Part shown: in pieces, positions 43,547 to 53,604 of the stretch
Layout of the letters: every line of letters starts with the position of its first letter
How positions within the stretch are numbered: position 1 is the first letter of the stretch
Assembly (NCBI RefSeq): GCF_024169925.1
Contig: NZ_JALJXF010000001.1
Coordinates: 4,621,001-4,685,000, forward strand
Length of the DNA: 64,000 nt
Source: Methylorubrum extorquens
GTDB taxonomy: Bacteria; Pseudomonadota; Alphaproteobacteria; Rhizobiales; Beijerinckiaceae
Direction of reading: 5' to 3'
Program-made: the position numbers and the translations under genes
Notes under the pieces: model-generated
Seen by the model: the letters and a program-made list of their open reading frames with translations, nothing else
Database searches by the model: none
Told to the model about the DNA's origin: nothing

Positions 43547-45310
43547 TTATCGCTGGCGGGACGCGGTCGGCACCGGCGTCAGCGCCCAATCGCCGCCGGG
43601 CTTCAGGGTCAGCATCCGGGCATGGTGCTTCAGGATGCCTGCGCGGTGCCCGACGCTCACGAAGCGTGCGCCCGTCGCGGCCAGGGTGGCGTAGAGATGC
43701 GCCTCGGTCGCGCCGTCCACCGCGCTCGTGGCCTCGTCGAGGAGGACGAAACGCGGCCTTGCGATCAGCACGCGCGCGAAGGCGAGCCGCTGCTGCTCGC
43801 CCAGCGACAGGATCTGCCCCCAATCCTTGACCGTCGAGAGGCCGCCATGGATTGCCGCAAGATCGGGCAGGCGCACGGCCGTCAGCGCCTCGAGCAGCAC
43901 GGCATCGGGCACGTCGCCCCCGTGCGGGTAGAGCAGTTGCGTCCGTAGGTCCGCCAGCGTCACGTAGGGCCGTTGCGGCAAAAATAGGCAATCTGCGGCG
44001 GGCGGCATCACCACGCGACCGGCGCCCCGGGTCCACAGCCCCGCCATGACGCGCAGCAGCGAACTCTTCCCGACCCCGGTCCGCCCGACGATGACGAGGT
44101 TCTCGCCCGGCGTCATCGTCAGGTTCAGGGCCTGCACGAGCCGTTGCTCGCCCCCCGGCGTTTCGAGGCTGACATCGTCGAGTGCGACGGTGTCGGCGCG
44201 ACGCTCGATCACGATCCGCCGGCCCGCGCCCGCCGCCTGCTCCGCCTCGACCGCGTCGAAGCGCTCGACGATCTGCGCGATTCGTACAGCGTGCGGGGCG
44301 ACCCCGGAGAGGGGCGCGAGGATGCCGAGCAGCGCGACCGCCGTGGCGGCGACCGAGGTCGAGACCGCGATGCCCTGTGTCAAGGTGCCGAAGTCGATCT
44401 CGCCGGCGAACAGCCGGGGCGCCAGGACGAGGTAGGGGATCGCCACCCAGACGATACCGAACAACAGCGGCGCCATATCGGTCACCGCCCGCCGGAACAG
44501 CGTAACGATGATCTCCCGGCGCACCACGGCATCCACCTGCCCGTGCAGCCGGCCCCTCTCGGCCGGCTCGCCCTCGTAGAAGGCGATCGCCTCGGCATTG
44601 GCGTGAACATGGGCGAGGCCGTAGCGGAGGTTGCCGGCGGCCATCGCCGCCGCGTAGCGCAGGCGCACGAGGGGCACGTAGCCGAGATAGGTCGCCACGC
44701 TCTGCGCCAGGCTGACCGCGACGACGACCAGCGCCAGTCGGCCGTCGATCGAGCCGAGCACCGCGCTGCCCGCGACCAGAGCGCCGACCGAGCCGACGAC
44801 CTGCATGGGAAGGCCGAAGAACAGGAACACGACCGTCGCGAGACTCTCCTGGATGCGCTGGTCCGGGTTGTCGAGCCCACCGCGCTGGGCGATGTCGTAG
44901 TAGACGCGCCCCGCAAGGTAGCGCCCCGCGATCCAATCGGTCAGCCAGATCCGCCAGCCCTTGGTGATCCAGGCGGTGACGATCATCGCGAGCCCGGCTA
45001 CCAGGATCTCGCCGAGGAAGAACGCCGCGTAGACGAGAAACTTCCACCGGAACGTGTCCCAGTCGCGGCCCGTCAGCGCGTTGGTCATGTCCTTCAGGAC
45101 ATAGGACGAGCCCAGGCTCAGCGCCGTGACCAGCGCCGTCTGGCCGAGGATCGCGGCCATGCCGATCCAGTAGGGCCAGGCGTCCCGGCGCGTCCAGAAC
45201 GGCACGAAGAAGCGTGCGATGCGCCGCAGGAGCAGGAGGTCGATCCCAAGGTCCGCCTTCCGGGCGGAGGACGACACCGATGGGTCGAAGTGCGGAGTGT
45301 CCTCGCTCAT
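43547..45310 (-). CDS. ABC transporter, fused permease and ATPase (SbmA/ABCD type), second of pair
   Basis: The 587-residue protein has an N-terminal membrane domain of the ABC_membrane_2 (SbmA/BacA/YddA, peroxisomal ABCD) type, with the EAA-like segment YYDIAQRGGLDNPDQRIQE, and a C-terminal ATPase with Walker A GRTGVGKSS, signature LSLGEQQR (Leu in place of the first Gly) and Walker B FVLLDEATS. Proteins with this domain import peptides or export lipids and cofactors. ATG 45310 overlaps the stop of the upstream paralogue by four bases, so the two probably form a heterodimer. The setting beside a TonB receptor suggests transport of a siderophore or peptide across the inner membrane. Confidence 0.88.
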   Translation of the reverse strand: MSEDTPHFDPSVSSSARKADLGIDLLLLRRIARFFVPFWTRRDAWPYWIGMAAILGQTALVTALSLGSSYVLKDMTNALTGRDWDTFRWKFLVYAAFFLGEILVAGLAMIVTAWITKGWRIWLTDWIAGRYLAGRVYYDIAQRGGLDNPDQRIQESLATVVFLFFGLPMQVVGSVGALVAGSAVLGSIDGRLALVVVAVSLAQSVATYLGYVPLVRLRYAAAMAAGNLRYGLAHVHANAEAIAFYEGEPAERGRLHGQVDAVVRREIIVTLFRRAVTDMAPLLFGIVWVAIPYLVLAPRLFAGEIDFGTLTQGIAVSTSVAATAVALLGILAPLSGVAPHAVRIAQIVERFDAVEAEQAAGAGRRIVIERRADTVALDDVSLETPGGEQRLVQALNLTMTPGENLVIVGRTGVGKSSLLRVMAGLWTRGAGRVVMPPAADCLFLPQRPYVTLADLRTQLLYPHGGDVPDAVLLEALTAVRLPDLAAIHGGLSTVKDWGQILSLGEQQRLAFARVLIARPRFVLLDEATSAVDGATEAHLYATLAATGARFVSVGHRAGILKHHARMLTLKPGGDWALTPVPTASRQR

Positions 45311-47031
45311 GGCGCCTCCGCCGGCTCGGCCGAACGCACCGCCACCGGCGACAGCGTCCAGTGCCCACCGGGCTTGAGCGTGAGGATGTGGGTGTGGTGT
45401 GCGACGATGCCGAGCCGGTGTCCGACGCTGATGTAGCTCGCCCCGCTCCGTGCCATCAGTGCGTAGAGCTGCTCCTCCGTCGCCGGATCGAGGGCGCTCG
45501 TGGCCTCGTCGAGGAAGACGAAGCCGGGCCGGGCGACCAGGGCGCGGGCGAAGGCAACCCGCTGCTGCTCGCCCCCCGAAAGGGTCTGGGACCAGTCCCG
45601 CACCGCCGAGAGGCCGCCATGGGTCGCGGCGAGGTTGGGCAGGCGCACCGCTTCGAGGATGTCGAGCAGCGCGTCGTCGGACATCTCGCCCCCGTGCGGG
45701 TAGAGCAGTTGCGCACGCAGCGTCCCGCCGGTGAAGTAGGGGCGCTGGGGCAGGAACAGGGTATCGCCGGCCGGCGGCATGGCGATGTCGCCCCGGCCCC
45801 GGCTCCACAGGCCCGCCATGGCGCGCAGGAGCGAACTCTTGCCGACCCCCGTCTCACCGACGATCACGAGGCTTTCCCCCCGCCCGACCGTGAGGTTCAG
45901 GCTCTGCACGAGGCGGCGCACCCCGTCGGGCGTCTCCAGCGAGAGGTTCTCGACCGCTACCCGGTCACTGTCGCGGCGCATCGCGATCCGCGGCACGCCG
46001 GACTGCGCCCGCTCGCGGGCCATCGCGTCGAACCGTTCCTGGAGCGGTGCGAGCCGGGCGACCCGGACGGCGAGTTCGCCGCACGAGGACACGATCAGCG
46101 ACAGCGTGTCGATGACGCCGCGCATCATCAGGGTGATCGCCGTGGCCTGGGCGAGATCGCCGTAGCTCATCTCGCCGCCCGCCACCCGTCCGCCGAGGAC
46201 GAGGTAGGGCAGGGCCATCCAGGCGAAGACGAGGGCGGCGTGCACCGTCAGGAACACGAGCGCCTGGAACCGGTCGAGCCGGAAGCGCCGGTCGGCCGCT
46301 GCCCCGGTGCGGTCCATCACCGCCCGCTTCTCCACCGCCTCGCCGCCGTAGAAGGCGATCGCCTCGGCATGGTCGCGGATATGGACGAGGTCTCGGCGCA
46401 GGTCGCCCTCCGCCACCTGCACGGCGACTTGGCGCCGGACGATCGGCGGGATGGTGAGGGCGGTGGCGCCGACCTGCACGAGCCCGAGCAGGGGGACCAC
46501 GACGAGGAAGCGCGGGTCGATGGAGATGAATACGGCGATCGCCCCGCCGAGCCGGGCGATGACGCCGACCGTCCATTGCAGCATCTGGATCAAGTGCTCG
46601 ATGAAGGGGCGGACACTGTCGGCGATGCGCTGGTCGGGATTGTCGAGGCCGCCCTGAAGACTGACGTCGTAGTAGGCGCGCCGGGCCAGATACTGATCGA
46701 TCACGTGCCGGCTCAGCCACCGGCACCACGCCGCCTCGACGAAGGCATCGACGATGAAGCGTGCCTGCGGCACCAGCATCTTGGCGGCATAGACCAGCAG
46801 GTAGGCGGTCAGCGCCGCCTCGAACGCGGCGCCGTCACGGCCCAGCAGGGCATTCGTGGCGTCCTTCAGCAGGGCCGCCGAGCGCACGACCAGATAGGAC
46901 AGCAGCACGCCCTGGCTCAGCAGCACCGCGAGCCCGATCCACGCCGGCCACGATTGCGGCCGGCGCCAGAACGGCCATGTCAGCCGCGCGATGCGGCGGA
47001 AAAGGCGGGCGTTGATGTGATGGTCGGCCAT
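45307..47031 (-). CDS. ABC transporter, fused permease and ATPase (SbmA/ABCD type), first of pair
   Basis: The 574-residue protein is a paralogue of the next gene, with the same layout: membrane domain with YYDVSLQGGLDNPDQRIAD, then an ATPase with Walker A GETGVGKSS, a fully canonical signature LSGGEQQR and Walker B FVFLDEATS. In the pair this protein has the complete signature motif and the partner the degenerate one, as in heterodimeric ABC transporters with one strong and one weak site. Start ATG 47031 is chosen over 47049 and 47076. It follows the TonB receptor gene by 107 bases on the same strand. No separate periplasmic binding protein is present. Confidence 0.88.
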   Translation of the reverse strand: MADHHINARLFRRIARLTWPFWRRPQSWPAWIGLAVLLSQGVLLSYLVVRSAALLKDATNALLGRDGAAFEAALTAYLLVYAAKMLVPQARFIVDAFVEAAWCRWLSRHVIDQYLARRAYYDVSLQGGLDNPDQRIADSVRPFIEHLIQMLQWTVGVIARLGGAIAVFISIDPRFLVVVPLLGLVQVGATALTIPPIVRRQVAVQVAEGDLRRDLVHIRDHAEAIAFYGGEAVEKRAVMDRTGAAADRRFRLDRFQALVFLTVHAALVFAWMALPYLVLGGRVAGGEMSYGDLAQATAITLMMRGVIDTLSLIVSSCGELAVRVARLAPLQERFDAMARERAQSGVPRIAMRRDSDRVAVENLSLETPDGVRRLVQSLNLTVGRGESLVIVGETGVGKSSLLRAMAGLWSRGRGDIAMPPAGDTLFLPQRPYFTGGTLRAQLLYPHGGEMSDDALLDILEAVRLPNLAATHGGLSAVRDWSQTLSGGEQQRVAFARALVARPGFVFLDEATSALDPATEEQLYALMARSGASYISVGHRLGIVAHHTHILTLKPGGHWTLSPVAVRSAEPAEAP

Positions 47032-47138
47032 GATCTGACCAGCTGCCATTGCGGTCCAATGGTGGCGGAACGGCAAGTTCAGCCGGAACGATTTATGGCC
47101 GGAACGCGGTCATAGACGGTTGCTGAATTGAGGGACTT

Positions 47139-49580
47139 TCATTCGAATGAGTATCTAGCTTGGAGAGTGAACGTTCTGCCTTCTCCGATGCCAACAAAGT
47201 TGGCGGAATAGCTCGTAAGATAATGGTATTTGTCGAATATGTTGTTGGCGCGAAGTTGAACGGACCAGCGATCGAAGTCATATCCGATCAGCGCATTCGC
47301 TGTGACGTATCCCGGAACCTCGAACGACGGGCCGCCGATCCCCGAGAGATAGACGAGGCTGTTCGAATTCCCGCGTCCACCGAGGCCGACTGTCAGGCCC
47401 TGAAATAGCCCGCCTTGGAAAGCGTAGGTTCCCCAGACGCTTCCGGTGTATTGAGGGACTCCATCCAGCTGAATCAAGAACCCGGAATTGTTTGGAGATT
47501 TGGAAATGACCGACGAAAACGAGCCTATCAAGTTGAGGCCAGGAAATATCTCGCCCTGAACATCCAGCTCAAATGCTCGTGAATTTTGCCCACTGATGAG
47601 TTCGACAAAATTACACCCCCGCACGGGATCGCAGCGCGCGACATTTGTCGCGGCGATGTCAGAATATGAAGTTGTGACGCTCAGCTTCTTATCAAACAGA
47701 AAGAATCGTCCGCCGACTTCCCACTGATCGCGGTCCTCAGGAGGGGCCGCTTGCCCGGTCGTGCCAAGTTGACCAAGTTGCGGCCGGAACCCGTTCGAGC
47801 GGTTTCCCCAAACGGTGAAGTAGGGGGTGACGTCGAATGCAGCACCGGATACCCACGACAGGCCTTCGATACGACTGACATCGACGTCCCTGCGGCCTGA
47901 AAGACCAAACCAGGAATCGTACCGAGCTTGATCGTAACGCACTTGTCCAAAGATATGAAGTCGATTGTCGAGTGTATCGAATTTCTCAAGATAGTAATAT
48001 CCAACTTGTTTTGATTCGTTGTTTGTGTAATTTCCTGGAGAGAGCGGATATTCTCTAAACAAGCCTTGCTGGGGAAGTCCGTTATTTGGGTTTATCCCGA
48101 TGATTGGACTCACGTTGTTTGATGATTTGAATTCAGTTGATTGATAGTCGAGTCCAAATGTTGAGGTTTGCTTGGCAAAACCGGCATCATAGGTCAATGT
48201 TATGTCAGATCTATTGATGAGGCGCGTTCCTGCAAAGCTATTGAAAATCTGTCTAGCTGCGTAATTTGTTCGGGATCCGGTGGGTTCCCGACGTCTTAGC
48301 CATGTGAATGTGTTTACATCATCAGAAAATACATCGTAGTTAAATTTGTTGTTTATCGTTGTGTCAAAGCCCAGAATATCGCCAAAGCGATGGGTGAAAT
48401 CTGAATAAACTGTTGTATTTGTGTTCCGAGCGCCCAAATCTCGATTTATATATGGCGTGCCTCTCGGGATTCGTACGGCAGGCCGGAGGGGGCTGCCGGC
48501 GAAGTCTAAGAACGTAAACTGGGGCGTCAGCCGTCTGAGTTCGACGTGGCGCAGCCCTGCCAGGATCGAAGTATCAGCGCCCTCCCAGCGGACGACAGGA
48601 GAAATCAAGGTTTCGTAGCGATCACGATAGCCGGCATAGTTCGAGTCGGCATGAGTGCCGGCAAGGTTGAAGCGATACGTCAGCCCTTCCGTACCTGCGA
48701 GCGGCCCGCCGAGATCGACGGCAAGCGTCTTGAAGTTGAAAGAGCCGTATCGGACCACCACATCGCGTATCTCGCGGCTCGTTGGCTGCTTGGCTGCGAT
48801 GTTGATGACGCCGCCGTTCGCTGTCGCCCCGGTCAGAATGGAAGTCGGGCCTTTCAAAACCTCCACACGCTCGACATCGTCGATCGGCACGGCAGCGGTG
48901 CCCGTATTGCCGTATCCGGCCGCGCCCATTCCGTTGACGGTCACGGCGCCGCCTTGGAAGCCACGAATGGTGAAAGTTGGGTTGGTCGGATCCGATGCGC
49001 CGAGCGTAACGCCCGAGATGTTCTGCGCCGCATCCAGCGTGCTTGTTACAACCTGCGAGCGGATAACGTTCGAGGTCACCGCATCGATCTTGATTGGAAT
49101 TTCCTTGGCCTCGGCGCCCGCCAAGCGCACCGTGTCGCCCGCGGTGCCCGCCTGAAACCCGGTATCGCCGAAGCGGGACAGCGTGCCCTCGTCGGTCACG
49201 TCGATGGCGGCGATGTCGCCGAGACCTGCCGCTGCGGCGGAGGGGGAGGTGCCGGTATCGGCAATGACGGTGACGCCGCCACCCGAGCCCGGCACCATGC
49301 GCAGACCCGTGCCAGCCAGGACGACGGCCAGCGCCTCGCGCACCGTCAGGCGACCTTGAACGGCGATGGCTCGGCGTCCCGCAGCGATCTCGGGCGGGAA
49401 GGAGATCATGATGCCGCCCTGCCGCGAGATGGCGACCAGCGTACGGGCAAGGTCTCCGGCGGGCATGTTGAAGTCGATCTGCGTATCGAGGCCGGCTTGT
49501 GCCGGGCCGACGCTTGCCACCAAAGCTACGATGACCGGAAGTCCGGCCATACCAGCTGATTGCCCCCAAACTCTGAACAT
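47139..49580 (-). CDS. TonB-dependent siderophore receptor with STN signalling domain
   Basis: The 813-residue receptor has a signal peptide (to about residue 29), an STN domain (about 33-110, FNMPAGDLARTLVAISRQGGIMISF), a plug domain (about 165-290, with VERVEVLKGPTSILTGATANGG) and a barrel ending in FTLQARYSFE. The N-terminal STN domain marks it as a transducer that contacts FecR, so it should work with the fecI-fecR pair at 41.5-43.0 kb. The plug and barrel match ferric-siderophore receptors of the FhuA/FpvA group. The part encoding the barrel (about 47.1-48.5 kb) is visibly more AT-rich than its neighbours, which may indicate transfer. Confidence 0.9.
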   Translation of the reverse strand: MFRVWGQSAGMAGLPVIVALVASVGPAQAGLDTQIDFNMPAGDLARTLVAISRQGGIMISFPPEIAAGRRAIAVQGRLTVREALAVVLAGTGLRMVPGSGGGVTVIADTGTSPSAAAAGLGDIAAIDVTDEGTLSRFGDTGFQAGTAGDTVRLAGAEAKEIPIKIDAVTSNVIRSQVVTSTLDAAQNISGVTLGASDPTNPTFTIRGFQGGAVTVNGMGAAGYGNTGTAAVPIDDVERVEVLKGPTSILTGATANGGVINIAAKQPTSREIRDVVVRYGSFNFKTLAVDLGGPLAGTEGLTYRFNLAGTHADSNYAGYRDRYETLISPVVRWEGADTSILAGLRHVELRRLTPQFTFLDFAGSPLRPAVRIPRGTPYINRDLGARNTNTTVYSDFTHRFGDILGFDTTINNKFNYDVFSDDVNTFTWLRRREPTGSRTNYAARQIFNSFAGTRLINRSDITLTYDAGFAKQTSTFGLDYQSTEFKSSNNVSPIIGINPNNGLPQQGLFREYPLSPGNYTNNESKQVGYYYLEKFDTLDNRLHIFGQVRYDQARYDSWFGLSGRRDVDVSRIEGLSWVSGAAFDVTPYFTVWGNRSNGFRPQLGQLGTTGQAAPPEDRDQWEVGGRFFLFDKKLSVTTSYSDIAATNVARCDPVRGCNFVELISGQNSRAFELDVQGEIFPGLNLIGSFSSVISKSPNNSGFLIQLDGVPQYTGSVWGTYAFQGGLFQGLTVGLGGRGNSNSLVYLSGIGGPSFEVPGYVTANALIGYDFDRWSVQLRANNIFDKYHYLTSYSANFVGIGEGRTFTLQARYSFE

Positions 49581-49779
49581 CGCGGCCTCTTGAATCTGGC
49601 TCTCCCCTCCTTGTCTGAGCCGGCCGCCAAATCCCCACGGTCGAGCTTGAAAAAAGACGGACGCCGCGCCTGGCCGCGCTCCGACGATCGTTGTGCGGGG
49701 CAGACGCCGCCATGAAGCCGCGCTCCGGATCCGGCGGCGATCCGGATTCGGAGCGCGATGGGGGCGGCTGACGGACGGG

Positions 49780-50892
49780 TCAGGCCGCGAGACGCGCGTC
49801 GGGCAAGACGCCGCTCTCGAAGAAGGCTTCCATGGCCGCGATGTAGGGATCGAGCACGAGGCCGCGCTCGGCCAGCCAGTGCGGATCGAGATGGGTGCTG
49901 CGGTAACGCTCGCCGGAATCGCACAGCAGCGTCACCACCGACCCGGTGTCTCCGGCCGCAGCCATCCCGGCGATGATCCGGGCGGCGGCCCAGAGATTGG
50001 TGCCGGTCGACCCGCCGCAGGATCGTCCGAGCCGCTCCGACAGCACCCGTGCCGCGGCGAGGCTGGCCATGTCCGGCACCGCCTCAGCCCGGTCGATCAG
50101 TTCGGGCAGGAAGGACGGCTCGCAGCGCCCACGGCCGATCCCCTCGATGATCGAGGACTGCCCGTCGGCGGTGCGCACCGAGCGGTCGGCCAAGTGGCGG
50201 TGGAAGACCGAGGCCTGCGGATCGGCGAGGCAGAGCCGCGTCGTCAGCCGCTGGTAGCGGATGAAGCGGCCGATCGTGGCGGAGGTGCCGCCGGTTCCGG
50301 CACCGACGACGACCCAGGCGGGGACCGGGTGCGCCTCGCGGGCCATCTGCGCGAAGGTCGACTCGGCGATGTTGTTGTTGCCGCGCCAGTCCGTCGCTCG
50401 CTCGGCGAAGGTGAACTGGTCCATGTAATGGCCGCCGAGGGTGGCCGCGAGCCGCTCGGCCTCGGCATAGACCGCGCACGGCGTCTCGACGAAGTGGCAG
50501 CGCCCGCCGTAGCGGGTGATCTGCACGACCTTCTCGGCGGAGGTCGCCCGCGGCATCACCGCGACGAAGGGCAGACCCAGAAGCTGCGCGAAGTAGGCCT
50601 CGCTCACCGCAGTGGAGCCGCTCGAAGCCTCGACCACCGTGGTATCCGGCCCGATCCGCCCGCTGCACAGGCCGTAGAGGAACAGCGAGCGCGCCAGCCG
50701 ATGCTTGAGGCTGCCGGTGGGATGGGTCGATTCGTCCTTGAGGTAGAGGTCGATGCCGAGATGGGCCGGCAGCGGCACCCGCAGGAGGTGGGTGTCGGCC
50801 GAGCGGTTGAAGTCGGCCTCGATTGTCTCGACCGCCTCGGTAATCCAGCGGCGCGCCCGCGCGGTATCCTTCGGGTCGGAATGACCGGTCAC
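49780..50892 (-). CDS. PLP-dependent L-cysteine desulfhydrase-like enzyme (Cds1 type)
   Basis: The 370-residue fold-type II PLP enzyme has the cofactor Lys63 in [11 protein letters not shown], a substrate loop [11 protein letters not shown] and the phosphate loop GAGTGGTSA. The combination [25 protein letters not shown] and the long C-terminus match the Cds1-type enzymes that release sulfide from L-cysteine, rather than biosynthetic CysK (another gene, at 16.1 kb, fills that role). It overlaps the downstream end of a LysE-family exporter gene by four bases, so degradation and export of the same amino acid are probably coupled. A cysteine synthase function cannot be excluded. Confidence 0.8.
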   Translation of the reverse strand: MTGHSDPKDTARARRWITEAVETIEADFNRSADTHLLRVPLPAHLGIDLYLKDESTHPTGSLKHRLARSLFLYGLCSGRIGPDTTVVEASSGSTAVSEAYFAQLLGLPFVAVMPRATSAEKVVQITRYGGRCHFVETPCAVYAEAERLAATLGGHYMDQFTFAERATDWRGNNNIAESTFAQMAREAHPVPAWVVVGAGTGGTSATIGRFIRYQRLTTRLCLADPQASVFHRHLADRSVRTADGQSSIIEGIGRGRCEPSFLPELIDRAEAVPDMASLAAARVLSERLGRSCGGSTGTNLWAAARIIAGMAAAGDTGSVVTLLCDSGERYRSTHLDPHWLAERGLVLDPYIAAMEAFFESGVLPDARLAA

Positions 50893-51488
50893 GCGAGCCT
50901 CCCGGTCGCCTGCGCGACCCCGGCACCGATGAGGAGAAGGCCCGTGGCACGCCGGAACAGGCGTCCGCCGGTGCGGCGCAGAAGTGTGCCGGCCAGGGCC
51001 CAGGTCATCGCCGAAACCAGGGAGAGGACGCAGAACGTGGCCTGGAGGAGGGCGAGTTGGGGCAGGATGGGCTCCGCCTCGTCGACGAACTGGGGCAGCA
51101 GCGCGCAGAAGAAGGCGATGCCCTTCGGGTTGAGCGCGGTCACGAGGAAGACGCCGACGAAGGGCCGCCCGCCGCAGGCCTGCCCTGGGGCTTGCGAGGC
51201 CGAGGCCCGGCCGAACAGGGCCGTGAGGCCGAGCCCGATCAGATAGATCGCTGCCGCGGTCTTGAGGATCAGCAGCAGGCCCGCGGAAGCCGCGAGCAGC
51301 GCGCCGAGGCCGAAATTGCAGATGGCGAGGGCGACGGCGTCACCCAGCACCGCACCCGCGACGACGCGCGGAAGCGTGCCCGGGGCGCGCTGGGTCGCGT
51401 AGCGCAGGATGAGAAAGGATGTCGGCCCCGGCATCGCGAGCACGATGCAGGAGGTCGCCACGAAGGCGAGCCAGGTGTGGACGGTCAT
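50889..51488 (-). CDS. LysE-family amino-acid exporter
   Basis: The 199-residue inner-membrane protein has six helices and the family signature [21 protein letters not shown] near residue 20, plus the conserved [11 protein letters not shown] in the middle. LysE/RhtB proteins export amino acids. ATG 51488 is used because it begins the first helix. It is the first gene of a two-gene unit with the cysteine desulfhydrase-like enzyme, which suggests cysteine or a related thiol amino acid as the substrate. Confidence 0.85.
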   Translation of the reverse strand: MTVHTWLAFVATSCIVLAMPGPTSFLILRYATQRAPGTLPRVVAGAVLGDAVALAICNFGLGALLAASAGLLLILKTAAAIYLIGLGLTALFGRASASQAPGQACGGRPFVGVFLVTALNPKGIAFFCALLPQFVDEAEPILPQLALLQATFCVLSLVSAMTWALAGTLLRRTGGRLFRRATGLLLIGAGVAQATGRLA

Positions 51489-51631
51489 CTGAGGAAATTC
51501 GGATCGGGCCGGAGCGGGGCTCACCGCGGGACGGCATCCCCGCGTTGACAACGGATCGCCGGGGGCCGGGTCTCGCCCGCCGGCGCTGCGATCTCGCCCT
51601 TCTGTGGGACGAGATGCCGGAATTCACACGC

Positions 51632-51663
51632 CTTCCGCGCATTTTTTTCAAAAAGCGCGGAAG
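51632..51663. terminator. Hairpin between redoxin and LysE genes
   Basis: CTTCCGCGC at 51632-51640 pairs with GCGCGGAAG at 51655-51663, and the loop itself has a T-run and an A-run that can extend the stem. It sits just after the stop of the redoxin gene on the minus strand and is a likely terminator for it. Confidence 0.55.
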
Positions 51664-51689
51664 ATAACATTTTTAAGTTGCGCGGGCCC

Positions 51690-52799
51690 TCACGCGTCGG
51701 CGAGGCGGCAGCTATCGCCCTCACAGATCACCGTCGGAGGCAGAGGCAGCGGCGGGGCGGCGGTCACGCAGCGATCCATCAGGGCGTCGATCTCGGCCAA
51801 CGCCTCCGGAGTTGCCCCGGCTTCGAGGCCGGCCTGCCGTGCCTCGGCGGCGCGGAACGCCGCCGCGCTCGATCGACCCGAGGCAAGCAGGGCCCCCGCA
51901 AGACTGTGCGAGACGCGCATGACGAGGCCGGGACTCGCCTCAGGGCCGATCAGCAGCCGTACCCGCTCCAGCGCCTCGACGCTCAGAGCCGCGGTGCGCC
52001 GCCGCGGGGAGCCTTCCAGGGTCCCGATTCGATCCATCAGGCTCGTCCCTAGCTTGAACAGCGTGTTGAGGTCGTCGGACGCAGCCTGCGTGATCAAGTG
52101 CAGTCCGTAGTCCAGCGCCGCGTCGCTCTCGGGCGCGAGCTGCTTGAACTTGCCGAAGCCATGGGTCCGTTCGAGGGCGGGTTCGGCCGCGAAGGCCGCG
52201 TCGTAGGCCCGGATCATCCCCTCCCGGTCGCCCGCGTCGAAACAGGCTTTGACCGCCCTCTCCAGGGCTCTGGCTTCGCGAACCTTGTTCTGCACGAGTT
52301 GCCGGCGGTGCGCTTCGGCCATGGCAGGCAGGTCCCAGCGCCCCTCGACCACCGCTGCGAGCGGCTCGTCGATTTCCATCGGGTGGCCGATCCAGGCAAT
52401 CCGGTTCTCGCCGTCGACGATGAAGGCGGTCGGTACGCCCTGCTCGTAGGCGGCATCGCACCACGCGGCGCGCATCCAGGTCCGCCGCGTGCCCTCGGCC
52501 GGCGCCCGATCGACGGCGATCCGGTAGCTGATTGCCTCGTCCCGCTCGTGGACGAAGGCCCGCACCTCGTCGAGATCCGTCCATCCCACCGCGACGCCGA
52601 TGATCGGAACCGCTCGGTGGCGATTCTGGAGGTCCGTGAGGTGCGGGATGCTGGCCTTGCAGGGGCCGCACCACGTCGCCCAGAACTCGATGACGTGGAC
52701 CGTGCCCGGAGCGAAGGCGGCGATCGGCTCGCCCTTCAGGAAGGTCTCGACCTCGATCGCCGGCGCCGGGTCACCGACCAGCAGTTCCGAATGGGACAT
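51690..52799 (-). CDS. Thioredoxin-like (TlpA-type) protein with helical C-terminal domain
   Basis: The 369-residue protein has an N-terminal TlpA/redoxin domain (residues 8-165) with an intact WCGPC active site (Cys44, Cys47) and the cis-Pro loop at GVPTAFIV. The C-terminal 200 residues are Ala-rich helices resembling a TPR-like scaffold (KACFDAGDREGMIRAYDAAF). No signal peptide is seen from ATG 52799, so it may act in the cytoplasm, unlike classical TlpA; the open frame upstream does not add a convincing signal. It precedes the cysteine export/desulfhydrase unit on the same strand, which would fit a thiol-redox role. Confidence 0.82.
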   Translation of the reverse strand: MSHSELLVGDPAPAIEVETFLKGEPIAAFAPGTVHVIEFWATWCGPCKASIPHLTDLQNRHRAVPIIGVAVGWTDLDEVRAFVHERDEAISYRIAVDRAPAEGTRRTWMRAAWCDAAYEQGVPTAFIVDGENRIAWIGHPMEIDEPLAAVVEGRWDLPAMAEAHRRQLVQNKVREARALERAVKACFDAGDREGMIRAYDAAFAAEPALERTHGFGKFKQLAPESDAALDYGLHLITQAASDDLNTLFKLGTSLMDRIGTLEGSPRRRTAALSVEALERVRLLIGPEASPGLVMRVSHSLAGALLASGRSSAAAFRAAEARQAGLEAGATPEALAEIDALMDRCVTAAPPLPLPPTVICEGDSCRLADA

Positions 52800-52999
52800 C
52801 AGCGTGAACCTTTTGCGGGCCTGCGCCGGATCGCGGCGGGGCGGAACGATCGTCGGCCGGTCCCTCAGTCGGGGCGTGCGGTATCCGAGCTGACGGCGAT
52901 GAGTTGTCGGGGACGACGGTGAGCGCTCACGAAACACCCGGTCGCGAGCCGTCCTCGCTCCGGCGAGGGACGTGCGGAGGGACGTTTCGTGAGGGACGC

Positions 53000-53515
53000 T
53001 TACTTGCGCGGACCGCGCACGGTCCGCGGCGACTCGACCGGGGCCGGTTCGGGTGGGGCCGTCACGGGAGCGGCCGCCGCGCCCTCGGGAGCGAGCGGCG
53101 CGCCGTCCGGCCCCACCACCAGCGCGGCACCGTAGGGCCCGGTGAGGGGTTGGAGCGCTTCGTTGATCGGGGCAATGGCGGCGTCGAAGGCGTGCAGCCC
53201 CTCGGTGATCGGAGCGACGATCACGCCGATCGGCGCGAAGATGGCGGAGGCGATATCCGGTCCGATCGCCTTCGCCGGCCGCGGGGGCCGCTCGGCCGGT
53301 GGAGTGACACCGGCGGAGGGAGCCGCTCCGGCCCCCAGGAGGGCGCCGCGCGCCTCCGCCGACGCCCCGCCCTCCGACGCTCGCCGCGAGTTCGCACCCT
53401 CCGCGGGCAAGCCGGGCGCGGCGGTCGAGCCCGCTCCCTGCGATGCGGGTTGCGCCAGGGCGGCGCCCGGCAAGGCAAGGATCAGTCCCAGGCTCATCAC
53501 GACGATCGGTCTCAT
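53000..53515 (-). CDS. Hypothetical secreted protein, 171 aa
   Basis: A clear signal peptide (MRPIVVMSLGLILALPGAALAQ) is followed by a low-complexity Ala/Gly/Pro chain, a short ordered-looking middle (DIASAIFAPIGVIVAPITEGLHAFDAAIAP in part) and a Pro/Glu-rich basic tail ending RGPRK. No domain is recognised. It lies 89 bases after the second M16 peptidase gene on the same strand and may belong to that operon. Confidence 0.6.
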   Translation of the reverse strand: MRPIVVMSLGLILALPGAALAQPASQGAGSTAAPGLPAEGANSRRASEGGASAEARGALLGAGAAPSAGVTPPAERPPRPAKAIGPDIASAIFAPIGVIVAPITEGLHAFDAAIAPINEALQPLTGPYGAALVVGPDGAPLAPEGAAAAPVTAPPEPAPVESPRTVRGPRK

Positions 53516-53604
53516 GCTCTGATCCCTCCGGTGTTCTCGTTCGCGCCAGGGCCGACCCTGTGCCGCGCGGTGCGCGGGATCGATCCCGTCACCTTGTCTT
53601 CGCC

